From positions 496,001 to 560,000 of the forward strand of contig SRSI01000017.1 of the NCBI GenBank assembly GCA_005656395.1: a DNA stretch of 64,000 nucleotides, given 5' to 3'. The notes below the pieces were generated by a model. That model did no database searches, was not told where the DNA came from, and worked only from the letters and a program-made list of their open reading frames with translations. How positions within the stretch are numbered: the stretch's first letter is position 1; the number at the start of each line of letters is the position of its first letter. Below are positions 24,593 through 36,889 of this stretch, in pieces. Both the position numbers and the translations under genes were made by a program. This DNA is from Strongyloides papillosus (lineage: Eukaryota; Nematoda; Chromadorea; Rhabditida; Strongyloididae).

Positions 24593-24826
24593 CCCATAAA
24601 TTATATTAATCTTTTATTAAAACGATTAAAAAAAATTCTTACACTACAAACACGTATTTGATATCAACAAATCAAATGCTAAAAATTTTTTTTAAACAAT
24701 AAATTTTTTATTATATCTGTTATAAATCTGCGTAGTTTTTTGTTTTCGAAATTATTATACTTTTATTTTTCACCATTCTACTATATATATCATACTTCAA
24801 TATACCACTAGTTCTATTTTTAGAAA

Positions 24827-25523
24827 TTACGTTGCGTTTGCAAATTCCTCTGTAAAAATAGTGAGACAAATATTTCTAAATAGTGAAATATAAAATCCAA
24901 TCCTCCTACGACTAAATACAAGATTTTTATATAAAAGACAATATACCCCATGGAGAATTAGACTTTTTTCCCCTTCCCACACGCGACAGAAACCATTGTA
25001 CAAACGTTTGGTTGCGAATATGTCAAGGAGGATTGTCATAACATCAATAGCTGACAAATTTAGTTTTGGTAGCGTCCAACTAAAGAATGGTTTTAATTTC
25101 CATATTCTTATATAAGTAAAACTAATTAAAAATATAGAAAAAATATGCATAATAAAAAACGTACCTACATGTTCGGCATTGGTATCTCTGGCTATTACTA
25201 GCATAATTCATCCACGTATTAAAGCACTCCCGATGAACAAACTTCATACTCCCAGAACATTTGCATGGAGTGATCCAATCTCCCAGCTCTGAATATAACT
25301 CATCTCCAGAAAAACAAAAACGACACACAATGCTATTATCATTATTTATATATGACATATCATTAGTTAATTTATCCTTATCAACTTTATCATGATCATT
25401 CTCATTACTCGTTGAGGAGGTATAGCAACCAGTTAGAAAATACAATTCAACATCATTCTGTGGTAGTATATCAATATTTGTAATTCCACCAAGTGCATTC
25501 ATCATAAAAAATATTATGCACAA
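24827..25523 (-). CDS. RING-CH (MARCH-type) E3 ubiquitin ligase
   Basis: Exons 25165-25523 and 24827-25121 with a 43-nt intron (25122-25164) give 217 aa. The RING-CH zinc finger has the C4HC3 order: CRFC, then PCKCSGSMKFVHRECFNTW, then CRTC, the last pair ending right at the splice junction. This domain recruits E2 enzymes and is usually found in membrane-bound ligases that ubiquitinate membrane proteins. After it come a conserved-looking Pro/Trp segment (KLKPFFSWTLPKL) and moderately hydrophobic stretches that could be two membrane segments but are weaker than in typical MARCH proteins. The start could be Met 1 (25523) or the Met-Met pair six codons in. Confidence 0.8.
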
Positions 25524-25978
25524 TTTCTATATACTCCTTCACCTGAAACAAAAATTCCAAAAACTTTAAAATTAAATTAAGAAAATTACAAATCATTCAC
25601 GTGTAACAAATAAAATAAATGCAAGTGAGACGGGGAATTTGAAAAGTTTCATGTAAACGAGAATAATTGTCATTTTAAAATAACGTTATTTTAAATACAT
25701 GTGATAATGTGTTTATATTTATAAATATATATATGTAACTGGAAAAGCAAACACCAAATAAGCTACAACTACAAAAGAAGATAGTATTTAAATTGAACAA
25801 TAGAATAATAGGGTGAACTTTGTGATAAAAAATCTCGTTGACAAGATGTTCTTGAAGAGATAGTGACAATGTTTTGGGGAGGTGTGTATGTGGTGTTATT
25901 GAAGCGGGATAGTTAATATCAACTCAATATTTTTTCTTGTCATAATATTTATCATTTAATGATTTATCGATAGTTGCC
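25524..25978. other. Divergent promoter region
   Basis: 455 bp between the start codons of the RING-CH gene (-) and the XPF gene (+), so presumably a shared promoter region. No motif stands out. The 64-codon minus frame inside it is judged random. Confidence 0.5.
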
Positions 25979-28745
25979 ATGGAGGATATGGAGGATGATG
26001 ATGTACAAATTATCAGTGAAATTAGAAATGAGGAAAATAACGAGAAGGAAGAAATTCAAATCCTTAAACATGAGATGAGAATAATGTGTGATAATATGCT
26101 GTCAGATGTAATGGTAGTTATGAGCAGTGGTCTAGGTGTTCAAAGATTATTCCTTAATGAATTGCTAGCACATTCATTTGTTGATAAGATTGTCCTGGTA
26201 TTAAACACATCTGAAGTAGAGTTGCACTATCTCTTCACGGAATTAATTGCCATGGAACCAGATGTGCCTCCAAGGTGTATTGTTGGGCAGTCAAAAAGGT
26301 AACCTTTCTTTCTTTCCGTATAAGGATCTAATAACATTTTTTAATTGTTTAGAGAAAAGATATATAACACAGGTGGCGTGCTATTTTTGACAGCTCAGCA
26401 ACTGATAGGTGATATTTTGAGTGAAGTAGTCAATTTTGATAAAATTGCTGGTATAATGGTTTACGATTGTACAATGTTAGTTTTGCTTATTATATTTCAT
26501 CACAATAATCCATATCATCACTATTTTTAGGGTTGGAAAAAGTGATAACTTAGTACACTCTATTCATAGAATTAAGGCAAAGAATAATGATGTTTGGGTT
26601 AAGGCTTATACAGATGATGTCAGGAGAGTGTATTATCATCCATCCTTTACGTCGTTGCAGACCTTTTTTGACTCATATAAGTTGAAGAAGGTTGAATTTG
26701 TTTGTAGATTTAATGACGAAGTTAAGGCTAGTCTTGATAACCCACCGTTGATGATTACTTCGTTTGAGTTTAAGTTGCAGAAGGATTTTTTGAAGATTTT
26801 TGATAGTCTTGTTGAGATTATTGTTAAGGAGTATAATGATTTGTTGACGATTGCTTCATCTACTTATGGTTTTGAGAGAAGAGAGGATGATGGTCCGTTA
26901 TTTTGTATGTATAGGAGGACGGGTGTAGAATTTATAATAAAATCAAAATCAGCTTCTGTTGAAGATAAGCATTTAGAATTGCTAAGAAATCTAGACAATA
27001 TGAGAAGGGTTTTACGTGGAATCGTAAATTACGATGCCATAACATTATTTGATCTCATTCACTCAATAGAGAGGCGAAATGACGCCACAGGCCCAGTACA
27101 ATACGAGGAAAGAGTCTGGGAGAAAAGACCAGATTTTAGAAATATTAAAGAGAGTGTTCGTAAACTTGCAATGAAATTAGATTATACTGGTAATGATAAT
27201 TGTTACGTTCCCGTTAAATGGACTATCATAGAGGACGTCTTATCACAGATCAAGGAAACAATAAAAACACGACCAGGTCACGTTCTCGTTCTTGGTGATA
27301 GTGATGATACATGTATTATATTGCGATTGTTGATCAAGAGTGGAAGGAGGATGTTGTTAAAACACCTTGTTTCGGCGTCCAATGAATTGTTTATAAAGGC
27401 GGATGTTGATGAGATGGAGGAGATAGAACATGCCCCGTTGTGGGATGTGGATATGATTAAGTACTTTGAGACAGATTATTTTTATAATAGGGAGAAGAAT
27501 GCGGCGTGGTATCTTGATTCTTTGAAAGCGATAAAAAGAAAGGCTGTAGATTTAACTTTAGATAATTTTATTAAGAAGAAGGCTAAAGAAAGTGATAGTA
27601 AAGAAGCTGAAGACCAAAAACCATTTGAACCAAATTTACTTATCGCGTCTTCTAACGACACATTTACGGTAGTAAAACTTCTCAAAAAATACCAGCCACG
27701 TTTTATTGTCTCCTACTCTCCAAATTTATCAATGACCAGAACAATAGAGGTATACAATGCCCTCATGGCTAAAGAAGATAAAAAAGTTGAATACTTCTCA
27801 ATCGCCAATAAAGATTATGAACTACAAAATTATGAAGCTTTCGTTCACAACGAAGCAATATGTTTCCAGAGGCTAATCAAACAACTCAGTTCCGTCACCA
27901 CATCCTATGACGATGACACTTTTGTTTTCCGTGAAGTAGAATTAAGAATTGCCCGCCTGAAATTAGTTCACCCAAATATTGAGTTAGATGAGGAACAACA
28001 TATACCTATGGCAATTGTTGATAACAGGGAATTTTCCAGTGAACTGCCTTTTGAATTGGGTAAACTTGGATTGAAATTGGTGCCGCAAACATTAGAAGTT
28101 GGTGATTATGTTCTTTCTCCGGATACGTGTCTTGAAAGAAAAGCTATAGATGATTTAACTGTTAGTTTGTCCCAAGGGAGGATTTTTAAGCAATGTGAGG
28201 AGATGTTTAGGTATTATAAGAATGTCATTCTACTTATTGAAAGTGGGGAGAAGTTTGAAGCTAATAGAAAAGGTGCTGATCCTTTTAAAGGTGATCTATC
28301 GAAATTTTCAAGGGATGTCAAATTGAAATTTTGTGTTTTACTAAGAACTTACCCAAAATTGACTGTTCTTTGGTTTATGAGTCCTAAGAAGTCGGCAAAA
28401 TACCTTATGGATATCAAGATTGGTATGTTAAATCCTTTCGTTGACCAGGCCTTATCATATAAAACCGGTGTTGTTAGTAGGAAAAGTGAGGTTATGGCAC
28501 AAGGAAAAGGCAGTGAGATTGCATATTTCGTAAAACCCGAGATGCAAAGAGTTTTTTCAAAAATAACATTCTTAAGTCACAATGATATCAGCAATATTAT
28601 GAACAATCGGGAGATTTTAGATTTTAAATGTCTAGCTAATATGTCGGAGGAAAGTATGATTGAAAATCTGAAAGATAACACTTCGGGAGCAAAGGAATTG
28701 TATGGTTTATTTAACACAGACTTTACATTAATGGTTGATATTTAA
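25979..28745 (+). CDS. xpf-1: XPF/ERCC4 structure-specific endonuclease
   Basis: Catalytic subunit of the XPF-ERCC1 nuclease, which cuts the 5' side of DNA bubbles in nucleotide excision repair, crosslink repair and some recombination. Exons 25979-26298, 26353-26475 and 26531-28745 (introns 54 and 55 nt) give 885 aa. An acidic N terminus leads into the inactive SF2 helicase-like part (VLVLNTSEVE; YNTGGVLFLTAQQLIGDILS; VWVKAYTDD). The ERCC4 nuclease domain carries the signature DNREFSSELP, VGDYVLSPDTCLERKAIDDL with the ERKxxxD active site intact. A C-terminal helix-hairpin-helix-like tail follows, the usual ERCC1-binding part. Length is close to human XPF (about 916 aa). It ends 34 bp from the convergent bcs-1 stop. 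The ORF starts at the first ATG of the frame. Confidence 0.93.
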
Positions 28746-28779
28746 ACTTTTATTATCATATGTATATACATACTAATTA

Positions 28780-30189
28780 TTAATTAATATTATTTTTATT
28801 TTCTAAAAGACTATTTAAGTGTCCTATGGCATCTTTTGGTTTGTTTTTAAACATGAGTAGTAATCCTTGCACCTGTGCTGGCGATATTTCACCTGAGAAC
28901 TTTGATACAACCTCAACGAATTTTGTCTTCTCCTCTGTTGTTGCTTGCTCGCCATAAAATCTTTCAAATAGTTGTTCTATCATTTTTGGGGTACAATAAC
29001 CTAGGTATTCTTTAACATCTACACGACCGGGTCTAATTAAAGCTGGATCAAGGCGATCTATGTAATTTGTTGTCATGAAAAGTATCCTCTCCTCAGCACA
29101 TGCAACACCGTCTATTGCGTTTAGTAGTCCTGAAAAGGTAACACGAGTCATTCCATCGTAAGCTCTGTGATTTTGCATTGGATCTTCTCTTGATTGAAAT
29201 GCTGCGTCAACATCTTCCAGAAGGATGATACTATTAGGTGGCGGTGTATTAAGGAGGTGATTTAGACGATCGTCGTCGAGTGTCCTTTCACTTAATGATA
29301 ACATGCAGATGCTGTATCCAAAATGTCCAGCTAGAGCACTTATGAAGGAACTTTTACCTGAACCAGGGGGACCATGTAAAAGATATCCACGGCGATATGG
29401 GATACCACGATCAGAATACCAACTACCTGATTTGATGAATTCCTCCAAATCATCGTGGATCTTCTTTGACAATCCATCCTCAAGTATAACTGACTCTAAT
29501 GGACGTTTCCTTCTCGATGGACCAAATCTCCTCCAATCTGGACCAACAGCATTATATACAACAAGTCCCGTCTCAACTTTAGACAAAGCCTCTTCTGTAG
29601 CCTCAGCTAGAAATCTCCTCCAAAACCCAATGTCTGTACCGATTGTTGTTAATGTAACTGTTTCTAATGGTGTCCTCCTATTGTTGTTAGAGATGACTTG
29701 CTTTTCACGTTGCCTATCAACCTGTATCCATCTTTTATTGTGTTTGAAGTAGTGTATACCATGGCCAGGTAAGAAGTAGAATTCTGTTGTTGTTTTACCA
29801 CTTTCTGATTGGTTTACGTTTGAATTTACTGTTAGATTTCTTGTCTTTGTTGTGCTTTGTTTATTAATGTAATTTAACACCCAAGGATAAGCTCTAAATT
29901 TGCATTTAAAAATTAATAAAATTTTGAAAACTTACAAATCTTCATTATTCAACGTCAAACTCGTCATAAACCTTCTTCTAAAATAAGCATTAGACAATAT
30001 TAAAACTTTTCTCCCCACATTGGCAAGTACTCCTAAACCAGCTAATCCGAGACCAGCAGAAAAGAATGGATTTTTAAAAATTGAATCAGTAAATTTTGGT
30101 GTTTCAATATTTTTTACATCCTGCGGTACTGTTTTATCAACTGCCGTAACGTCAATTTTATTTCCAGGGGTTGAAGTAAATAATTCCAT
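28780..30189 (-). CDS. bcs-1: Mitochondrial AAA chaperone BCS1
   Basis: Inner-membrane AAA ATPase that moves the folded Rieske Fe-S protein across the membrane to complete respiratory complex III. Exons 29936-30189 and 28780-29893 with a 42-nt intron give 455 aa. The N-terminal part has the family's single membrane helix (NPFFSAGLGLAGLGVLANVG) followed by the basic internal targeting region (RRRFMTSLTL). The BCS1-specific domain follows. The AAA module has Walker A GPPGSGKSS, Walker B IILLEDVDAAF, sensor-1 MTTN and the arginine-finger region DPALIRPGRVD; the tail ISPAQVQG matches the family. Human BCS1L is 419 aa; this one has a longer N-terminal extension. Head-to-head with msh-5, 710 bp apart. 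Confidence 0.95.
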
Positions 30190-30899
30190 TAATATTGTAA
30201 ATTAAACGTCTAAAGAAGCTATATACCAATGTGAAGGGAAATATTTCTTTGTAAAATAATTTTAACTTTTCAATGATAAGGGGAGGAAAGTTTTTGTTAA
30301 GTTTAATGATAGAAGGAGGAAATTTTTGTACTTGAGATCATGTTCTTATAAATTTGCATAAGACAATTTGAAATATTATTTACTTTCTTCTTGCATTGGA
30401 TTTTTTTCAAGTACATCATTGGGAAAAAGTAACATGTCGGGGGAAAATCGCAATTTAAAACAATCATTTTGCAACACATGCAAATTAAATTATTCATTGT
30501 TTGAATATGTACCTAAATGCTTGATTTTTTTAATATGGGAAACAAAAGAAAAAATTTACTCGAGGTGATATTGGTAAAATCTTTACCTTGGAGGCAAAAA
30601 ATGATTAGTACGAAATAGTATATAAGTGGAAAAAATAATTGGCCTATTCATTCCTGATTTTAGTATCATATTTATTTATATTGTCATCACTGTTCTGGGA
30701 ACTATTTTTGATAATATAAATTGTTGTAAATATATTGTTAAGATACAATAACTTGTGTGGAAATTCAGATTATATTGAGAAAATAATATACCAATTTAAG
30801 TAAAGTAAGTCAAATATAATTTTTTATTTTATATGTTTCTTTTATATACAGAATAGATACCAATAACTGTACTTCTATCTCTATCAGTTCAATTTAAAT
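30190..30899. other. Divergent promoter region bcs-1 / msh-5
   Basis: 710 bp between two divergent start codons; carries both promoters. A 66-codon plus frame at 30368-30568 lacks an early ATG and looks spurious. Confidence 0.5.
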
Positions 30900-33591
30900 A
30901 TGTCATTTGTTGGACTTTCTCTGAGTTACAGCAACGGAAAACTTGGAGCTGCATTGTATGATAAAAACGATTGTACTTTATCAATTCTTGAAGACATATC
31001 AGAAGATTCTGAGTTTAGGTTATTGAATTCTCGTAAGTGTAACATTTACCTTATTAATTCATGTCTTTTCCATCTTTCAGTAATTAATCAGACGAATCCA
31101 ACTCATGTGACGGTTAACGCATCTCAATCTGAGGACTTTATCAAATTTGTCACAGATAAAAGCAATGAACAACGCAGGGATTTTCTGGAAGGTGAATTGG
31201 ATGATGATATTGTTCCTGAGACACAGTTTGATGAAGAGGACAAAGGACAATCTAGTAATAAATCTTTGGCAGATCCGAATATCGTTCCTGAGAGTCCATT
31301 AGCCGATATCAATGAAAATGTTGGTGAGCAGGAAAATGTTGTTACAAAAGGATTTGAATTAACAGAGTATCCTTCTCATACTTATGCTACAAAGACAGCA
31401 CTTGATCTAATTGAGAAGATGTACAGGACTGGACAATATCAAAAAGCAATGGTTGAGTACAACAATAAGGCGTATAAAATTGACGTGACCTGCATTAATA
31501 TGGTACAGTCTATTGGAGCACTTCTAAAAACACTAGATCATCTGAGAGTTGGTGTTGAATTTGAGGTATATTCTATTAAAACGCCAATAAAATGTATAAA
31601 GTTACTAACTGTGTAAGTCTCTCTTTTTTTTTATTCTTATTTACGATTTGAATTTTAGTGATAAGCTTCTTGAAATCGACCGCAGTTCTTTGCATGCATT
31701 GAATATCCTTGACAATGAATATAGTCCATCAATAACGAAGATTGTTGGACGTAAATGGGGTAATAGACCCAAAAGAGGTATATCAATACTCAAGATTTGT
31801 GGTCAATGTTCATCAAGTATTGGAAAGGCATTGTTGAAGTCATGGTTTGAGAGACCTTCTGCTGACATAGAAACAATTGTAAATCGCCATGATGCTGTAG
31901 ATTACTTTATGTCGGAACAAAGATTTGAATCGGTCAAGATAATCAAAAGTCTACTTAGTAAAGTCAATCCACTTGAACCAATTTTTAGAAGACTTCAAGA
32001 AGGAAGTGTAAAACCCAATGATTGGAAGGCACTTTATAAAACTATAACTTCTGCATATAACATAGGACAAATATTGTTTGAATGTGACTGTAACTTGAAG
32101 TTAATACCAGACTATAGAGATTGTTGCTCAAAGGATATGTTCAATATTGTATCTCTCCTAGCTGAGATAGTGGATTTTGACGCAATCGAAGAGGAAGGTA
32201 GATTTTGTGTGAAACCTGGGATTGACGAAAGACTTGATGAGTTGAAGGACATTTTCGAGAATATAACTGTTTATTTGAATGAGATTGCTAAAGAAGAGTT
32301 TGGGCGTTATAACTTTCTTAGTAGATGCCGTATTGGGTATATACCTCTCCTAGGATATTTGCTTGCTGTTCCTGCCAATGATGTAATTCCTCCTATGGAT
32401 GGTGTGCAATTTATTTTCCAGAAGAATGATGAAAGCCACTACAAGACACCAAAAATGAAAGAATTGGATCATAGATTAGGTGACATTAAGTTTGCAATTA
32501 AGGATCTAGAGATGGATATAATGTTAAAGCTTCAAAAACTTATTATTGACAATATCGGAAAAATTAGGATTATGCTTAAAACTATAGCTGTAATAGATTG
32601 TGTTATCTCATTTGCTTTTGTATCTAAGGAGTTAAAATGGTGCCGACCCACAATGGTTAACCAATCCGTCTTGGAAATACATGAAGCAAGACATCCGATC
32701 TCTGAATTTTTGGCAGTAAATCCTTATATACCTAATCCTATTTTAAGTGGTGGTTCTCATACAAAGATCAAATTGATAACTGGCCCTAATGCGAGTGGTA
32801 AATCTGTATATTTGAAGATGACGGCTATTTGTTGTTATATGGCACAAATTGGTTGTTTTGTTCCTGCTACCTCTGCGACAATGGGAGTTCTTGATAAGAT
32901 AATAGTTAGAATGTATACATTGGATAATGTTCTTGATGGATTGTCAACATTTGCTAAGGATTTAAAACAAATGGGTACAGCATTAAATCGTGGTACTGGA
33001 AGGAGCTTGATAATTATTGATGAATTTGGGATTGGGACGTTAAAAGAGACTGGATTGTCATTGTTTGCTTCGTGCTTGAATTACTGGATAGATAAAGGCA
33101 AAGAGAATTGTCCACACATTTTCGCAAGTTCTCACTTCCATTCATTACCTAATTATTTGCGTAATGATCCCTCTATTTTATCATACCATACAATGGAAAT
33201 TCATCATCAAGAGTCAACGTTATTAATGTTCCTATACAAACTAACTACAGGACAAGTTGAAAGATCCTTTGCTAATCATATAGCATTGAAAACGGGTTTA
33301 CCACGGCTACTATTTGAAAGAAGTGAATATGTCTATGAAGAAATCAAAAAAGGTGTAGATGTTTGTGATATACAGAAGCTTAATTATGATGACGATGAGA
33401 TAAATGGACACATATTAAGAATAATCGAGGAGCATATTCTTGAATTTGAGCAATGTCAATATAATGGAGACTATTTACAATTTTTGGAGATTATCAAAAA
33501 TGAGTTTTTGGATCTTTTTAGTGGTGAAAAGAAGAGTGGAGAAGATACTACCGATACGTGCCTGATTGAGGGTAGTAAATTATTTATGTAA
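30900..33591 (+). CDS. msh-5: Meiotic MutS homologue MSH5
   Basis: Partner of MSH4 in the MutS-gamma clamp that stabilises meiotic recombination intermediates and promotes crossovers in the nucleus. Exons 30900-31032, 31081-31612 and 31659-33591 (introns 48 and 46 nt) give 865 aa. The first intron is a multiple of three and stop-free, so the frame reads through it, but GTAAGT to TTTCAG are strong. An N-terminal MSH5-like start (VGLSLSYSNGKLGAALYDK) precedes an acidic insert (DDDIVPETQFDEED). Core and lever domains follow. The C-terminal ABC ATPase has Walker A GPNASGKS, signature region LDGLSTFAKDL and Walker B LIIIDEFGIGT; most MutS proteins have DEFGKGT or DELGRGT, so the Ile is unusual. 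There is no N-terminal mismatch-recognition domain, as expected for MSH5. Confidence 0.93.
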
Positions 33592-34314
33592 TTTTATGTA
33601 TTATATTTTATTTAACCATTAATAATTTAATATTGTGTAAAGTATTTTGTATAATAAAGAATTTTGTAGCATTATTAATTAAATATAATATTCTGCAACA
33701 AGTTTCATTTGATCCAAGAAATTCTGTGTTTTGTTATTTTGTTCCACATTACAAAAAAAAGTATAAAGATGCAGTTAAAAGTATGTGTATTATAAACAAA
33801 ATCGTTAACAATCTTTTTTTTGTGATTTTATGATATTTTTTAGTGGTCTTCTAGACTTGCTTATATAAACAATATAATAATAGAAAATTTAAAATACCTT
33901 AACATGACAGAGGAGATCATTTAAGAGTAAAAATAATCTAACTGTAATCATTGTGAATTCTTGGGAGCCTAAAGAGACCCCTGGATATTGGAAGTATAAC
34001 GATGAACTTTTAGTTAACCTTTTTTCTATCAAAAAGATAAATAAGATAAAAAATAAGTTATTTATAAAGTATGAATATAAATTTAATAATGCTCTGATCT
34101 GTAATGGTGTGAATTGAAGTATACAATTATTTCATATTCTTTCTTTTATAGTCCTCGAAGTGATGTATGTATTCTTATTGATATGATTTGAAAACATTTA
34201 TCTTGACAAAGCAATTGCGGTTCACAATTTTTGCTAATTGAATAAGTATTTTTAAAATTTGATACATGTTGTTGAAAACATTAATGTTAAAAACTATTAA
34301 AAAAAGATTATGCC
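33592..34314. other. Intergenic, 3' of msh-5
   Basis: A/T-rich; no gene seen. The plus frame at 33633-33833 is Lys/Phe/Ile-rich without support. Confidence 0.5.
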
Positions 34315-34918
34315 TTTTTTCTATCTTATTATGAACATATACGTATGTTTTAATTTACTATTGACAACATATTGGAAGAAAAACATTAGAAAATTTAATT
34401 TTTATAGGATTCAAGTTTTATTGGGGAGGATAAAAATTTTTTTTATTTTAAATATTAAATTTAATTTTAAATACCAAAAAATATTTAGAGTTTCTCAATT
34501 AATTGTTAAAAAAACTATAAAAAGTAAATTTAAACAAAAATAACATATTAAAAGTGCAAAAAATCTTAAATATTAAAATATTCTAATTCTACCACTTCAA
34601 TTCTATTAAAGTGAAGTATTAATTTTAGCTTATTAACTTTATGTAAAAGTAATTTGATTTTTAAATATTTAGTTACCATATACTTTTATATAAATTGAAT
34701 GGCATTTACTCTCAATATTTAATGGACTTCGATTTGTTGTTGTTTTCTATTTGGTATATGGAAAGACTTCCTAAAGCGAAATTGCCTTTGATGGTAGACA
34801 GATACCTATATATTTTTGTCTCTTTGAAAAAAGAGATACATGGAATTAATCTGCTTGTAAATTTATCTTAATCACTTGCTCTGTTAATTTATTAAAGAAT
34901 AAGCTTGACAAATCATCA
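34315..34918. repeat. Dispersed ~600-bp repeat, copy 1
   Basis: Diverged direct repeat of 46405-46997. The strongest blocks are near 34725-34870: TTTGTTGTTGTTT, then GGTATA, then CCT-AAGCGAA, then a small hairpin (TGTCTCTTT / AAAGAGATACATGGAATT) and ATCTTAATCACTTG, shared in the same order with the second copy. Copy ends are approximate. There is no coding frame in common and no terminal inverted repeats were found, so the class is unknown. Confidence 0.7.
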
Positions 34919-35561
34919 AAACATGTTCAATGAGCTAATAACAGAATAATATTCATTAAATGTTTCGGTCACTTTTGTAAATATAAAATAAAGAATGAAT
35001 TTGAATGTTTCTATGAATACAGTTAATATAAAAAAAATTTACAAATGAGTGATGAATTTTATAACAAACTGAATTATACAAAGTGTTTATGTATCGTCAG
35101 AGTAAAATAAAACGACAAAAAATTCATATCGTTAAAGAATTTTTAATATTCAGTAGTAAATGAATGTATCACGCCATTGAAGTAAAATTGGTTAATATAT
35201 TGTATATAAGCAGAATAATTAGTATAAACTACTATAATTAGTAATGATTAAAGAGTAAATAAAAAGTAAATCCAATTTATTTTGATCAGTCACTAGTTGA
35301 AATATCTTAAAAGAAAAAGAATTAAAAAAAAGAAAAGATATGGAGAGTGTAATCGCCAAAAATTAAAATAGAAAAAAAGTGTAAAAATATAAAACATAAT
35401 AAAAATAACAAGCACGTATGTGAAAAAGATTATAAATAATAACTAAATGAAATACATGTTATTGCAACCGCTTATTATCACTCTTAATATTATCATCCAT
35501 CATGGAGAGACTCGACAAGAAAAATTGAGGATCTGATATAACTAAACCTCTATTACATTTC
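34919..35561. other. Intergenic, AT-rich
   Basis: No feature recognised before composition becomes richer in G/C at about 35,540. Confidence 0.5.
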
Positions 35562-35795
35562 ATGGACCCTGGAGATAAGGAGCCGTCCGCCGTATCAGTT
35601 GAATCATTCTTTCAAGCTACCCACGCTGTCATTGGGTCAGTTTTCCCAAACGTTGAGAAAAGAGAATCCTACCGTGAAGAACTAAAAGATCATTCCCAAA
35701 ATCTCTTGATTCGTTCTCTTCGTAATTCTCCTTATGGGACTTTTATATACCTAAAATCAAAAACAAAAACAATGTACAAAGAAGGAAAAAGATAG
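35562..35795 (+). CDS. Orphan ORF, 77 aa
   Basis: Starts ATG; MDPGDKEPSAVSVESFFQAT, then a helical stretch and a basic C terminus (KSKTKTMYKEGKR). The reading frame is in sequence distinctly richer in C and G than its flanks. No family recognised. A strong acceptor (TTCTTTCTAG) lies 160 bp downstream, before the next ORF, so this may be the first exon of a longer gene. Confidence 0.35.
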   Translation: MDPGDKEPSAVSVESFFQATHAVIGSVFPNVEKRESYREELKDHSQNLLIRSLRNSPYGTFIYLKSKTKTMYKEGKR

Positions 35796-35958
35796 ATCAA
35801 AGGAAAAAAAAAGATCTAGAAAGTGGATATATTGAAAACAAACCAGATGATAAACATCTACAGACATATAAGGCCAAATGAATAATATAGAGCAATTACT
35901 TTTATCTTTACCATTTACCCGTTCATTTGCTGAATAATTCCTTCTTTCTAGATTAAAA

Positions 35959-36285
35959 ATGTCGTCTCAATATCATCGAGATAAAGAGTACCTGTTCGAA
36001 ATACAGCTTAAGTTAACTGATGTCATAGCCAAGGCAGGAAAAGCAGGAAACCCGATTGAGAAAGAAATTCTTAGTCATCAGGCTCTCGTTGGCGAAATGA
36101 AAGATACAATCCAACTTGGATTCGAGAGAAAAGTGGCAGAGTATATCTATAATTTACATCATAAACTTGGATACGACAAGAGCCATGAGATTTTTAATGT
36201 CAAGTCCTATTTCCTGCACCATCATAGAATAGACGAAGAACAATTTAGAGAAATAGTCGGAAGAAGCAGTTGTATCCGAAATTAG
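35959..36285 (+). CDS. Orphan ORF, 108 aa
   Basis: ATG eight bases after the splice-acceptor-like TTCTTTCTAG at 35942-35951, which could be a trans-splice site. The product starts MSSQYHRDKEYLFEIQLKLT and is helical and His/Lys-rich, with a run KSYFLHHHRIDEEQF and the end SSCIRN. No signal peptide or membrane segment. Family not recognised. A short perfect stem CCTCC/GGAGG follows the stop. Confidence 0.45.
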   Translation: MSSQYHRDKEYLFEIQLKLTDVIAKAGKAGNPIEKEILSHQALVGEMKDTIQLGFERKVAEYIYNLHHKLGYDKSHEIFNVKSYFLHHHRIDEEQFREIVGRSSCIRN

Positions 36286-36522
36286 AACACCTCCGATAAG
36301 GAGGAGTGAAGTTAAAATTCATCTTATAAATATCATATACATTATATATAGCAGTTAGTTGACATATTATCATAGATGTAACATTGTCTATAATGAATAA
36401 AGTAGTATAATAAAATCTATCCCATATCTTGTGTATATTTATAATCTAAACTAATACCAAGAAAGCTACATCGGAATCCACGAAGCTTTAAGAACTTCAT
36501 AAACCAATAAAGATTCCGAGAC

Positions 36523-36889
36523 TTGTTCACTATTGCGGAAACACAGTTAACTTTTAATAAAATACTTGAGAAAAGAGAATATGGATCCTCAACACTGAGA
36601 CCTATGGAGGAAATGCCAGAATGCGAGAGAAGATCACCAGCATCTGGACCAGAAAGACCCACCACTCTTGAGGAGAGTAAACGTTCATTCTCTCAAGGTT
36701 CAGAAGAAATCTTCACTCCAGCATCAGGAAAAAGCTAGAGAGAAAAATTGGAGAGACTCTCATTCCGGAAGAAAAAGAAGTCATAGCTGAAGCGCTCAAA
36801 ATGAACCGACAAGACATGGAGAGAAGAGAAAAGAAGAAATTGTACAGAAAACCTGGCTTCAAAAGACCATGTTGAAAGCTAAGTTTTTA
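36523..36889 (+). pseudogene. Overlapping orphan frames, probable frameshifted ORF
   Basis: The first frame (to 36738) is hydrophilic and Glu/Ser/Pro-rich (MEEMPECERRSPASGPERPT) and begins without an ATG in its first codons. It ends in TAG at 36736-36738, while the -1 frame opens near 36,690 and runs to TGA at 36,889 as a highly basic helical segment (RKKLERKIGETLIPEEKE; MERREKKKLYRKPGFKRP). The two read like one charged protein split by a frameshift, or a bicistronic overlap. Function unknown. Confidence 0.35.

Noticed and set aside
29303..29752. 149-codon plus ORF
   Set aside because: Antisense shadow of the bcs-1 coding sequence.
30368..30568. 66-codon plus ORF in the bcs-1/msh-5 promoter region
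   Set aside because: Starts at TTG; no domain; lies in a divergent promoter.
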